64,000 bases of DNA from Coriaria nepalensis (taxonomy: Eukaryota; Streptophyta; Magnoliopsida; Cucurbitales; Coriariaceae): NCBI GenBank assembly GCA_027186245.1, contig CP114482.1:26493209-26557208 (forward strand). Reading direction: 5' to 3'. Positions within the stretch are counted from its first letter, which is position 1; each line of letters opens with the position of its first letter. Below, one piece after another: positions 1 to 10,117 of the stretch. Under the pieces are notes generated by a model. That model did no database searches, was not told where the DNA came from, and worked only from the letters and a program-made list of their open reading frames with translations. Made by a program: the position numbers and the translations under genes.

Positions 1-1
1 G

Positions 2-15
2 AATTCGTTTGAATT
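2..15. repeat. Short dyad at the start of monomer A (and D at 429-442)
   Basis: AATTC (2-6), loop GTTT, GAATT (11-15) forms a 5 bp inverted repeat that overlaps the EcoRI site. Monomer D has the same arms with loop TTTC at 429-442. B has ATTTC-TTT-GAAAT and C has the weaker TTTG-TT-CAAA near the same place. A dyad in the same relative position in all four monomers may be structural. Confidence 0.6.
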
Positions 16-42
16 GGTTCAGAATGATTTACTGACTAAAAG

Positions 43-49
43 TGACTCA
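43..49. promoter_or_regulatory. AP-1/GCN4-type heptamer TGACTCA in monomer A (possible)
   Basis: TGACTCA, the palindromic core recognised by many bZIP factors, is at this point in most A monomers. B, C and D have AGACTC(A/G) instead. Some A monomers read TGATTCA or TTACTCA and lose it. The match is short and the context is a satellite, so binding is only a possibility. The point of note is regular spacing at 569 bp over tens of kilobases. Confidence 0.3.
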
Positions 50-142
50 ATGACATGATTTTAAGGCTATACAAATGCCTAGTTGCCTTCAAAAGATCCA
101 TTACAAATTATGTACAAAGGCCGTGGTTCAGGTGTGAAAAAA

Positions 143-283
143 AATTTCGTTTAAATTTCTTTGAAATGATTTAATTACTAGAAGACACTCGATGACATGA
201 TTTCAAGGCTAAACAATGGATAATTTGCTTGAATACATCAATTGCAAGTTATGCACAAAAGTCTCGATTAAAGAGCGAAAATA
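143..283 (+). repeat. Monomer type B (141 bp), reference copy
   Basis: Type B is recognised by ATTTCGTTTAAATTTC at the start, AATTACTAGAAGAGACTCG before the core, the core variant GATGACATGATTTCAAGG (C where the others have T), then AAACAATGGATAATTTG and GCACAAAAGTCTCGATTG. It is the shortest monomer. Its 3' half closely matches D, both containing ATAGATCAATTGCA followed by GCACAAAAGTC. In this first copy the usual GATTTCG start reads AATTTCG. A one-base insertion (GGCTTAAAC for GGCTAAAC) marks a sub-lineage seen near 40890, 42030, 44305 and 48290. Confidence 0.95.
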
Positions 284-427
284 GAATTTGTTCAAAATGC
301 TTTCAAATGATTTGATGACTAGAAGAGACTCAATGACATGATTTTAAGGCGAAAAAGATGCATAGTTGCCTTCAATTATTGAATTGAAAGTTCTGAACGA
401 AAGTCGTGTTTGAAGTGCGAAAAAATA
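284..427 (+). repeat. Monomer type C (144 bp), reference copy
   Basis: Type C is recognised by GAATTTGTTCAAAATGC at the start, GATTTGATGACTAGAAGAG, the conserved core, GGCTAAAAAGATGCATAG, the palindromic stretch TTCAATTATTGAATTGAA and GAAGTGCGAAAAAATA at the end. It is the longest monomer. The 3' half carries ATGCATAGTTGCCTTCAA, the counterpart of ATGCCTAGTTGCCTTCAA in A. Zone-specific forms include GACGTGATT (about 14.5-23.1 kb), GATATGATT (about 25.3-32.5 kb) and GATTGTAAGG with CCTTTAATTATT (from about 38.2 kb). Confidence 0.95.
371..388. repeat. Inverted repeat in monomer C (7 bp arms, 4 nt loop)
   Basis: TTCAATT (371-377), loop ATTG, AATTGAA (382-388) can pair as a perfect 7 bp stem. 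It recurs in most C monomers. Zone variants alter one arm (TTTAATT, or GAATTTCAAG in zone 2), so it is not strictly conserved. It could be a cruciform or hairpin seed. No function is shown. Confidence 0.75.
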
Positions 428-569
428 GAATTCTTTCGAATTACTTTTAATTGATTTAATGACTAGAGAAGACTCAATGACATGATTTTAAGGCTAAACA
501 AACGCATAATTGCCTTCAATAGATCAATTGCTTGTTTTGCACTAAAGTCGTGTCTGAAATGCGAAAATA
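428..569 (+). repeat. Monomer type D (142 bp), reference copy
   Basis: Type D is recognised by GAATTCTTTCGAATTAC at the start, TTAATGACTAGAGAAGACTC before the core, AACAAACGCATAATTGCC, and GCATGTTTTGCACAAAAGTC. In a subset of units (for example 997, and several more in the first 23 kb) the start reads AAATTC, which destroys the EcoRI site. A frequent variant is AAACACATAATT for AAACGCATAATT, a CpG-to-CpA change, common after 35 kb. Its 3' half is nearest to B. It carries the second EcoRI site of the HOR unit. Confidence 0.95.
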
Positions 570-3500
570 GAATTCGTTTGAATTGATTTCGAATGATTTA
601 CTGACTAAAAGTGACTCAATGACATGATTTTAAGCCTATACAAGTGCCTAGTTGCCTTCAAAAGATCCTTTGCAAATTATGCACAAAAGCCGTGGTTGAG
701 AGGCGAAAAAAGATTTCGTTTAAAATTCTTCGAAATGATTTAATTACTAGAAGAGACTCGATGACATGATTTCAAGGCTAAACAATGGATAATTTGCTTC
801 AATAGATCAATTGCAAGTTATGCACAAAAGTCTCGATTGAAGAGCGAAAATAGAATTTGTTCAAAATGCTTTCAAATGATTTGATGACTAGAAGACACTC
901 AATGACATGATTTTAAGGCTAAAAAGATGCATAGTTGCCTTCAATTATTGAATTGAAAGTTCTGAACGAAAGTCGTGTTTGAAGTGCGAAAAAATAAAAT
1001 TCTTTCGAATTACTTTTAATTGATTTAATGACTAGAGAAGACTTAATGACATGATTTTAAGGCTAAACAAACGCATAATTGCCTTCAATAGATCAATTGC
1101 ATGTTTTGCACAACAGTCGTGTGTGAAATGCGAAAATAGAATTCGTTTGAATTGATTACGAATGATTTATTGACTAAAAGTGATTCAATGACATGATTTT
1201 AAGGCTATACAAATGCCTAGTTGCCTTCAAAAGATCCATTGCAAATTATGCACAAAAGCCGTGCTTCAGGTGCGAAAAAAGGTTTCGTTTAAATTTCTTT
1301 GAAGTGATTTAATTACTAGAAGAGACTCGATGACATGATTTCAAGGCTAAACAATGGATAATTTGCTTGAATAGATCAATTGCAAGTTATGCACAAAAGT
1401 CTCGATTGAAGAGCGAAAATAGAATTTGTTCAAAATGCTTTCAAATGATTTGATCACTAGAAGAGACTCAATGACATGATTTTAAGGCTAAAAAGATGCA
1501 TAGTTGCCTTCAATTACTGAATTTCAAGTTCTGAAAGAAACTCGTGTTTGAAGTGCGAAAAAATAGAATTCTTTCGAATTACTTTTAATTGATTTAATGA
1601 CTAGAGAAGACTCAATGACTTAATTTTAAGGCTAAACAAACGCATAATTGCCTTCAATAGATCAATTGCATGTTTTGCACAAAAGTCGTGTTTGAAATGC
1701 GAAAATAGAATTCGTTTGAATTGATTTCGAATGATTTACTGACTAAAAGTGACTCAATGAATTGATTTTAAGGCTATACAAATGCCTAGTTGCCATCAAA
1801 AGATCCATTGCAAATTATGCACAAAAGCCGTGGTTGATGTGCGAAAAAAGATTTCGTTTAAATTTCTTCGAAATGATTTAATTACTAGAAGAGACTCGAT
1901 GACATGATTTCAAGGATAAACAATGGATAATTCGCTCGAATAGATCAATTGCAAGTTATCCACAAAAGTCTCGTTTAAAGAGTGAAAATAGAATTTGTTC
2001 GTAATGGTTTTAAATGATTTGATGACTAGAAGAGACTCAATGACATGATTTTAAGGCGAAAAAGATGCATAGTTGCCTTCAATTGCTGAATTTGAAGTTC
2101 TAAACGAAAGTCGTAGTTGAAGTGCGAAAAAATAGAATTCTTTCGAATTACTTTAAATTGATTTAATAACTAGAGAAGACTCAATGACATGATTTTAAGG
2201 CTAAACAAACGCATAATTGCCTTCAATAGATCAATTGCATGTTTTGCACAAAATTCGTGTTTGAAATGCGAAAACAGAATTCGTTTGAATTGATTACGAA
2301 TGATTTACTGACTAAAAGTGATTCAATGACATGATTTTAAGGCTATACAAATGCCTAGTTGCCTTCAAAAGATCCATTGCAAATTATGCACAAAAGCCGT
2401 GGTTCAGGTGCGAAAAAAGATTTCGTTTAAATTTCTTTGAAATGATTTAATTACTAGAAGAGACTCGATGACATGATTTCAAGGCTAAACAATGGATAAT
2501 TTGCTTGAATAGATCAATTGCAAGTTATGCCCAAAAGTCTCGATTGAAGAGCGAAAATAGAATTTGTTCAAAATGCTTTCAAATGATTTGATGACTAGAG
2601 GAGACTCAATGACATGATTTTAAAGCGAAAAAGATGCGTAGTTGCCTTCAATTATTGAAGTGAAAGTTCTGAACGAAAGTCGTGTTTGAAGTGCGAAAAA
2701 AATAGAATTCTTTCGAATTACTTTTAAATGATTTAATGACTAGAGAAGACTCAATGACATGATTTTAAGGCTAAACAAACGCATAATTGCCTTCAGTAGA
2801 TCAATTGCATGTTTTGCACAAAAGTCGGGTTTGAAATGCGAAAATAGAATTCGTTTGAATTGATTTCGAATGATTTACTGACTAAAAGTAACTCAATGAC
2901 ATGATTTTAAGCCTATACAAGTGCCTAGTTGCCTTCAAAAGATCCTTTGCAAATTATGTACAAAAGCCGTGGTTGAGAGGCGAAAAAAGATTTCGTTTAA
3001 AATTCTTCGAAATGATTTAATTACTAGAAGAGACTCGATGACATGATTTCAAGGCTAAACAATGGATAATTCGCTTGAATAGATCAATTGCAAGTTATGC
3101 ACAAAAGTCTCGATTGAAGAGCGAAAATAGAATTTGTTCAAAATGCTTTCAAATGATTTGATGACTAGAGGAGACTCAATGACATGATTTTAAGGCGAAA
3201 AAGATGCATAGTTGCCTTCAATTATTGAATTGAAAGTTCTGAACGAAAGTCGTGTTTGAAGTGCGAAAAAATAGAATTCTTTCGAATTACTTTTAAATGA
3301 TTTAATGACTAGAGAAGACTCAATGACATGATTTTAAGGCTAAACAAACTCATAATTGCCTTCAATAGATCAATTGCATGTTTTGCACAAAAGTCGTGTT
3401 TGAAATCCGAAAATAGAATTCGTTTGAATTGATTTCGAATGATTTAATGACTAAAAGTGACTCAATGACATGTTTTTAAGGCTATACAAATGCCTAGTTG

Positions 3501-4206
3501 CCTTCAAAAGATCCATTGCAAATTATGCACGAAAGTATTGGTTCAAGTGCGACAAAAGATTTCGTTCGAATTTCTTTGAAATGATTTAATTACTAAAAGA
3601 GAGTCAATGACATGATTTCAAGGATAAACAAAGGATAATTTGCTTGAATAGATCAATTGCAAGTTATGCACAAAAGTCTCGTTTAAAGAGCGAAAATAGA
3701 ATTTGTTCGTAATGGTTTTAAATGATTTGATGACTAGAAGAGACTCAATGACATGATTTTAAGACGAAATAGATGCATAGTCGCCTTCAATTGTTGAATT
3801 GGAAGTTCTGAACGAAAGTCGTGTTTGAAGTGCGAAAAAATAGAATTCTTTCGAATTACTTTTAATTGATTTAATAACTAGAGAAGACTCAATGACATGA
3901 TTTTAAGGCTAAACAAACGCATAATTGCCTTCAATAGATCAATTGCATGTTTTGCACAAAAGTCGTGTTTGAAATGCGAAAATAGAATTCGTTTGAATTG
4001 ATTACGAATGATTTACTGACTAAAAGTGACTCAATGACATGATTTTAAGGCTATACAAATGCCTAGTTGCCTTCAGAAGATCCATTGCAAATTATGCACA
4101 AAAGCCGTGGTTCAGGTGCGAAAAAAGATTTCGTTTAAATTTCTTTGAAATGATTTAATTACTAGAAGAGACTCGATGACATGATTTCAAGGCTAAACAA
4201 TGGATA

Positions 4207-7200
4207 ATTCCCTTGAATAGATCAATTGCAAGTTATCCACAAAAGTCTCGTTTAAAGAGCAAAAATAGAATTTGTTCAAAATGCTTTCAAATGATTTGAT
4301 GACTAGAAGAGACTCAATGACATGATTTTAAGGCTAAAAAGATGCATAGTTGCCTTCAATTATTGAATTGAAAGTTCTGAACGAAAGTCGTGTTTGAAGT
4401 GCGAAAAAATAAAATTCTTTCGAATTACTTTTAATTCATTTAATGATTAGAGAAGACTCAATGACATGATTTTAAGGCTAAACAAACGCATAATTGCCTT
4501 CAATAGATCAATGGCATGTTTTGCACAAAAGTCGTGTTTGAAATGCGAAAATAGAATTCGTTTGAATTGATTTCGAATGATTTACTGACTCAAAGTGATT
4601 CAATGACATGATTCTAAGGCTATACAAATGCCTAGTTGCCTTCAAAAGATCCATTGCAAATTATGCACAAAAGCCGTGGTTCAGGTGCGAAAAAAGATTT
4701 CGTTTAAATTTCTTTGAAATGATTTAATTACTAGAAGAGACTCGATGACATGATTTCAAGGCTAAACAATGGATAATTTGCTTGAATAGATCAATTGCAA
4801 GTTATGCACAAAAGTCTCGATTGAAGAGCGAAAATAGAATTTGTTCAAAATGCTTTCAAATGATTTGATGACTAGAAGAGACTCAATGACATGATTTTAA
4901 GGCTAAAAAGATGCATAGTTGCCTTCAATTGTTGAATTGGAAGTTCTGAACGAAAGTCGTTTTTGAAGTGCGAAAAAATAGAATTCTTTCGAATTACTTT
5001 TAATTGATTTAATGACTAGAGAAGACTCAATGACATGATTTTAAGGCTAAACAAACGCATAATTGCCTTCAATAGATCAATTGCTTGTTTTGCACTAAAG
5101 TCGTGTTTGAAATGCGAAAATAGAATTCGTTTGAATTGATTCAGAATGATTTACTGACTAAAAGTGACTCAATGACATGATTTTAAGGCTATACAAATGC
5201 CTAGTTGCCTTCAAAAGATCCATTACAAATTATGTACAAAGGCCGTGGTTCAGGTGCGAAAAAAGATTTCGTTTAAATTTCTTTGAAATGATTTAATTAC
5301 TAGAAGAGACTCGATGACATGATTTCAAGGCTAAACAATGGATAATTTGCTTCAATAGAGCAATTGCAAGTTATGCACAAAAGTCTCGATTAAAGAGCGA
5401 AAATAGAATTTGTTCAAAATGCTTTCAAATGATTTGATGACTAGAAGAGACTCAATGACATGATTTTAAGGCGAAAAAGATGCATAGTTGCCTTCAATTA
5501 TTGAATTGAAAGTTCTGAACGAAAGTCGTGTTTGAAGTGCGAAAAAATAAAATTCTTTCGAATTACTTTTAATTGATTTAATGACTAGAGAAGACTCAAT
5601 GACATGATTTTAAGGCTAAACAAACGCATAATTGCCTTCAATAGATCAATTGCATGTTTTACACAAAAGTCGTGTTTGAAATGCGAAAATAGAGTTCGTT
5701 TGGATTGATTTCGAATGATTTAGTGACTAAAAGTGACTCGATGACATGATTTTAAGGCTATACAAATGCCTAGTTGCCTTCAAAAGATCCATTGCAAATT
5801 ATGCATCAAAGCCGTGGTTCAGGGGCGAAAAAAGATTTTGTTCCAATTGCTTTGAAATGATTTAATTACTAGTACAGACACGATGACATGATTTCAAGGC
5901 TAAACAATAGATAATTTGTTTGAATAGATCAATTGCAAGTTATGCACAAAAGTCTCGATTGAAGAGCGAAAATAGAATTTGTTCAAAATGCTTTCAAATG
6001 ATTTGATGACTAGAAGAGACTCAATGACATGATTTTAAGGTTAAAAAGATGCATAGTTGCCTTCAATTATTGAATTGAAAGTTCTGAACGAAAGTTGTGT
6101 TTGAAGTGCGAAAAAATAGAATTCTTTCGAATTACTTTTAATTGATTTAATGACTAGAGAAGACTCAATGACATGATTTTAAGGCTAAACAAACGCATAA
6201 TTGCCTTCAATAGATCAATTGCGTGTTTTGCACAAAAGTCGGGTTTGAAATGCGAAAATAGAATTCGTTTGAATTGATTTCGAATGATTTACTGACTAAA
6301 AGTGATTCAATGACATGATTTTAAGGCTATACAAATGCCTAGTTGCCTTCAAAAGATCCATTGCAAATTATGCACAAAAGCCGTGGTTCAGGTGCGAAAA
6401 AAGATTTCGTTTAAATTTCTTTGAAATGATTTAATTACTAGAAGAGACTCGATGACATGATTTCAAGGCTAAACAATGGATAATTCCCTTGAATAGATCA
6501 ATTGCAAGTTATCCACAAAAGTCTCGTTTAAAGAGCAAAAATAGAATTTTTTCAAAATGCTTTCAAATGATTTGATGACTAAAAGAGACTCAATGACATG
6601 ATTTTAAGGCTAAAAAGATGCATAGTTGCCTTCAATTATTGAATTTCAAGTTCTGAACGAAAGTCGTGTTTGAAGTGCGAAAAAATAAAATTCTTTCGAA
6701 TTACTTTTCATTGATTTAATGATTAGAGAAGACTCAATGACATGATTTTAAGGCTAAACAAACGCATAATTGCCTTCAATAGATCAATGGCATGTTTTGC
6801 ACAAAAGTCGTGTTTGAAATGCGAAAATAGAATTCGTTTGAATTGATTTCGAATGATTTACTGACTAAAAGTGATTCAATGACATGATTCTAAGGCTATA
6901 CAAATGCCTAGTTGCCTTCAAAAGATCCATTGCAAATTATGCACAAAAGCCGTGGTTCAGGTGCGAAAAAAGATTTCGTTTAAATTTCTTTGAAATGATT
7001 TAATTACTAGAAGAGACTCGATGACATGATTTCAAGGCTAAACAATGGATAATTTGCTTCAATAGATCAATTGCAAGTTATGCACAAAAGTCTCGATTGA
7101 AGAGCGAAAATAGAATTTGTTCAAAATGCTTTCAAATGATTTGATGACTAGAAGAGACTCAATGACATGATTTTAAGGCTAAAAAGATGCATAGTTGCCT

Positions 7201-8600
7201 TCAATTATTGAATTGAAAGTTCTGAACGAAAGTCATGTTTGAAGTGCGAAAAAATAAAATTCTTTCGAATTACTTTTAATTGATTTAATGACTAGAGAAG
7301 ACTCAATGACATGATTTTAAGGCTAAACAAACGCATAATTGCCTTCAATAGATCAATTGCATGTTTTACACAAAAGTCGTGTTTGAAATGCGAAAATAGA
7401 GTTCGTTTGGATTGATTTCGAATGATTTACTGACTAAAAGTGACTCAATGACATGATTTTAAGGCTATACAAATGCCTAGTTGCCTTCAAAAGATCCATT
7501 GCAAATTATGCACAAAAGCCGTGGTTCAGGTGCGAAAAAAGATTTCGTTTAAATTTCTTTGAAATGATTTAATTACTAGAAGAGACTCGATGACATGATT
7601 TCAAGGCTAAACAATGGATAATTTGCTTGAATAGATCAATTGCAAGTTTTGCCCAAAAGTCTCGATTGAAGAGCGAAAATAGAATTTGTTCAAAATGCTT
7701 TCAAATGATTTGATGACTAGAGGAGACTCAATGACATGATTTTAAAGCGAAAAAGATGCGTAGTTGCCTTCAATTATTGAAGTGAAAGTTCTGAACGAAA
7801 GTCGTGTTTGAAGTGCGAAAAAATAGAATTCTTTCGAATTACTTTTAAATGATTTAATGACTAGAGAAGACTCAATGACATGATTTTAAGGCTAAACAAA
7901 CGCATAATTGCCTTCAATAGATCAATTGCATGTTTTGCACAAAAGTCGTGTTTGAAATGCGAAAATAGAATTCGTTTGAATTGATTATGAATGATTTACC
8001 GAATAAAAGTGACTCAATGACATGATTTTAAGGCTATACAAATGCCTAGTTGCCTTCAAAAGATCCATTGCAAATTATGCACAAAAGCCGTGGTTCAGGT
8101 GCGAAAAAAGATTTCGTTTAAATTTCTTTGAAATGATTTAATTACTAGAAGAGACTCGATGACATGATTTCAAGGCTAAACAATGGATAATTCCCTTGAA
8201 TAGATCAATTGCAAGTTATCCACAAAAGTCTCGTTTAAAGAGCAAAAATAGAATTTGTTCAAAATGCTTTCAAATGATTTGATGACTAGAAGAGACTCAA
8301 TGACATGATTTTAAGGCTAAAAAGATGCATAGTTGCCTTCAATTATTGAATTGAAAGTTCTGAACGAAAGTCGTGTTTGAAGTGCGAAAAAATAAAATTC
8401 TTTCGAATTACTTTTAATTGATTTAATGATTAGAGAAGACTCAATGACATGAATTTAAGGCTAAACAAACGCATAATTGCCTTCAATAGATCAATGGCAT
8501 GTTTTGCACAAAAGTCGTGTTTGAAATGCGAAAATAGAATTCGTTTGAATTGATTTCGAATGATTTACTGACTAAAAGTGATTCAATGACATGATTCTAA
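4207..8600 (+). repeat. Three spaced copies of one variant segment in zone 1
   Basis: A haplotype of linked variants runs from ATTCCCTTGAATAG in B, through TTATCCAC, GAGCAAAAATAG, ATGATTAGAG in D and ATCAATGGCATG, to GATTCTAAGG in A. It occurs at 4207-4617, 6483-6893 and 8190-8600. Offsets are 2276 bp (4 units) and 1707 bp (3 units). Each copy has a few private changes, such as GAATTTTTTC at about 6543 and CATGAATTTAAGG at about 8450, so the copying is not the most recent event in the array. The units between them belong to other subtypes. Confidence 0.8.
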
Positions 8601-10117
8601 GGCTATACAAATGCCTAGTTGCCTTCAAAAGATCCATTGCAAATTATGCACAAAAGCCGTGGTTCAGGTGCGAAAAAAGATTTCGTTTAAATTTCTTTGA
8701 AATGATTTAATTACTAGAAGAGACTCGATGACATGATTTCAAGGCTAAACAATGGATAATTTGCTTGAATAGATCAATTGCAAGTTATGCACAAAAGTCT
8801 CGATTGAAGAGTGAAAATAGAATTTGTTCAAAATGCTTTCAAATGATTTGGTGACTAGAAGAGACTCAATGACATGATTTTAAGGTTAAAAAGATGCATA
8901 GTTGCCTTCATTTATTGAATTGAAAGTTCTGAACGAAAGTTGTGTTTGAAGTGCGAAAAAATAGAATTCTTTCGAATTACTTTTAATTGATTTAATGACT
9001 AGAGAAGACTCAATGACATGATTTTAAGGCTAAACAAACGCATAATTGCCTTCAATAGATCAATTGCGTGTTTTGCACAAAAGTCGGGTTTGAAATGCGA
9101 AAATAGAATTCGTTTGAATTGATTTCGAATGATTTACTGACTAAAAGTGATTCAATGACATGATTTTAAGGCTATACAAATGCCTAATTGCCTTCAAAAG
9201 ATCCATTGCAAATTATGCACAAAAGCCGTGGTTCAGGTGCGAAAAAAGATTTCGTTTAAATTTCTTTGAAATGATTTAATTACTAGAAGAGACTCGATGA
9301 CATGATTTCAAGGCTAAACAATGCATAATTTGCTTGAATAGATCAATTGCAAGTTATGCACAAAAGTCTCGATTGAAGAGCGAAAATAGAATTTGTTCAA
9401 AATGCTTTCAAATGATTTGATGACTAGAAGAGACTCAATGACATGATTTTAAGGCTAAAAAGATGCATAGTTGCCTTCAATTACTGAATTTCAAGTTCTG
9501 AACGAAAGTCGTGTTTGAAGTGCGAAAAAATAAAATTCTTTCGAATTACTTTTAATTGATTTAATGACTAGAGAAGACTCAATGACATGATTTTAAGGCT
9601 AAACAAACGCATAATTGCCTTCAGTAGATATATTGCATGTTTTGCACAAAAGTCGGGTTTGAAATGCGAAAATAGAATTCGTTTGAGTTGATTTCGAATG
9701 ATTTACTGACTAAAAGTGACTCAGTGACATGATTTTAAGGCTATACAAATGCCTAGTTGCCCTCAAAAGATCCATTGCAAATTATGCACAAAAGCCGTGG
9801 TTCAGGTGCGAAAAAAGATTTCGTTTAAATTTCTTCGAAATGATTTAATTACTAGAAGAGACTCGATGACATGATTTCAAGGCCAAACAATGGATAATTT
9901 GCTTGAATAGATCAATTGCAAGTTATGCACAAAAGTCTCGATTGAAGAGCGAAAATAGAATTTGTTCAAAATGCTTTCAAATGATTTGATGACTAGAAGA
10001 GACTCAATGACATGATTTTAAGGCTAAAAAGATGCATAGTTGCCTTCAATTATTGAATTGAAAGTTCTGAACGAAAGTCGTGTTTGAAGTGCGAAAAAAT
10101 AAAATTCTTTCGAATTA

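Larger units (their letters stand above)
1..142 (+). repeat. Monomer type A (142 bp), reference copy
   Basis: Type A is recognised by the start GAATTCGTTTGAATTG, the motif CTGACTAAAAGTGACTCAATG, split here as CTGACTAAAAG plus TGACTCAATG, the segment GGCTATACAAATGCCTAG, and the 3' end GCCGTGGTTCAGG before an A-tract. It differs from B, C and D in that it usually carries TGACTCA where they have AGACTC(A/G). Variants across the array affect GATTTCGAAT versus GATTACGAAT, AGTGACTC versus AGTGATTC, and GCCGTGG versus GTATTGG, and they define the zones. It most resembles C in its 3' half (ATGC-C/A-TAGTTGCCTTCAA). Confidence 0.95.
1..569 (+). repeat. Reference higher-order repeat unit, A-B-C-D
   Basis: This is the first complete unit and serves as the reference for the array. 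Monomer borders are set at the homologous start motif of each monomer: A at 1, B at 143, C at 284, D at 428, next A at 570. Two EcoRI sites (GAATTC) fall at 1 and 428, opening A and D, while B and C carry diverged forms. The unit has private changes (GAATTGGTTC in A; a G-to-A at the B start) that are partly shared with the unit near 5130, showing that closely similar units need not be adjacent. Confidence 0.95.
1..9105 (+). repeat. Homogenisation zone 1 (16 HOR units)
   Basis: Sixteen units in strict A-B-C-D order. The zone is a mixture. A monomers alternate irregularly between GATTTCGAAT and GATTACGAAT, most D monomers keep the EcoRI site but several read TAAAATTC, and three units carry a distinctive B form with ATTCCCTTG and TTATCCAC (4207, 6483, 8190). 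No gene or non-satellite sequence is seen in these 9.1 kb. Confidence 0.8.

Noticed and set aside
43..49. TGACTCA as an established promoter element
   Set aside because: There is no TATA-type element, start site or transcript evidence with it, so it is kept only as a low-confidence possible site.
1..142. A 71 bp half-monomer periodicity
   Set aside because: Comparing the two halves of a monomer shows no convincing similarity; the basic period is 142 bp.
371..388. Hairpin in C as a transcription terminator
   Set aside because: The stem is AT-rich with no following T-tract, and there is no gene for it to serve.
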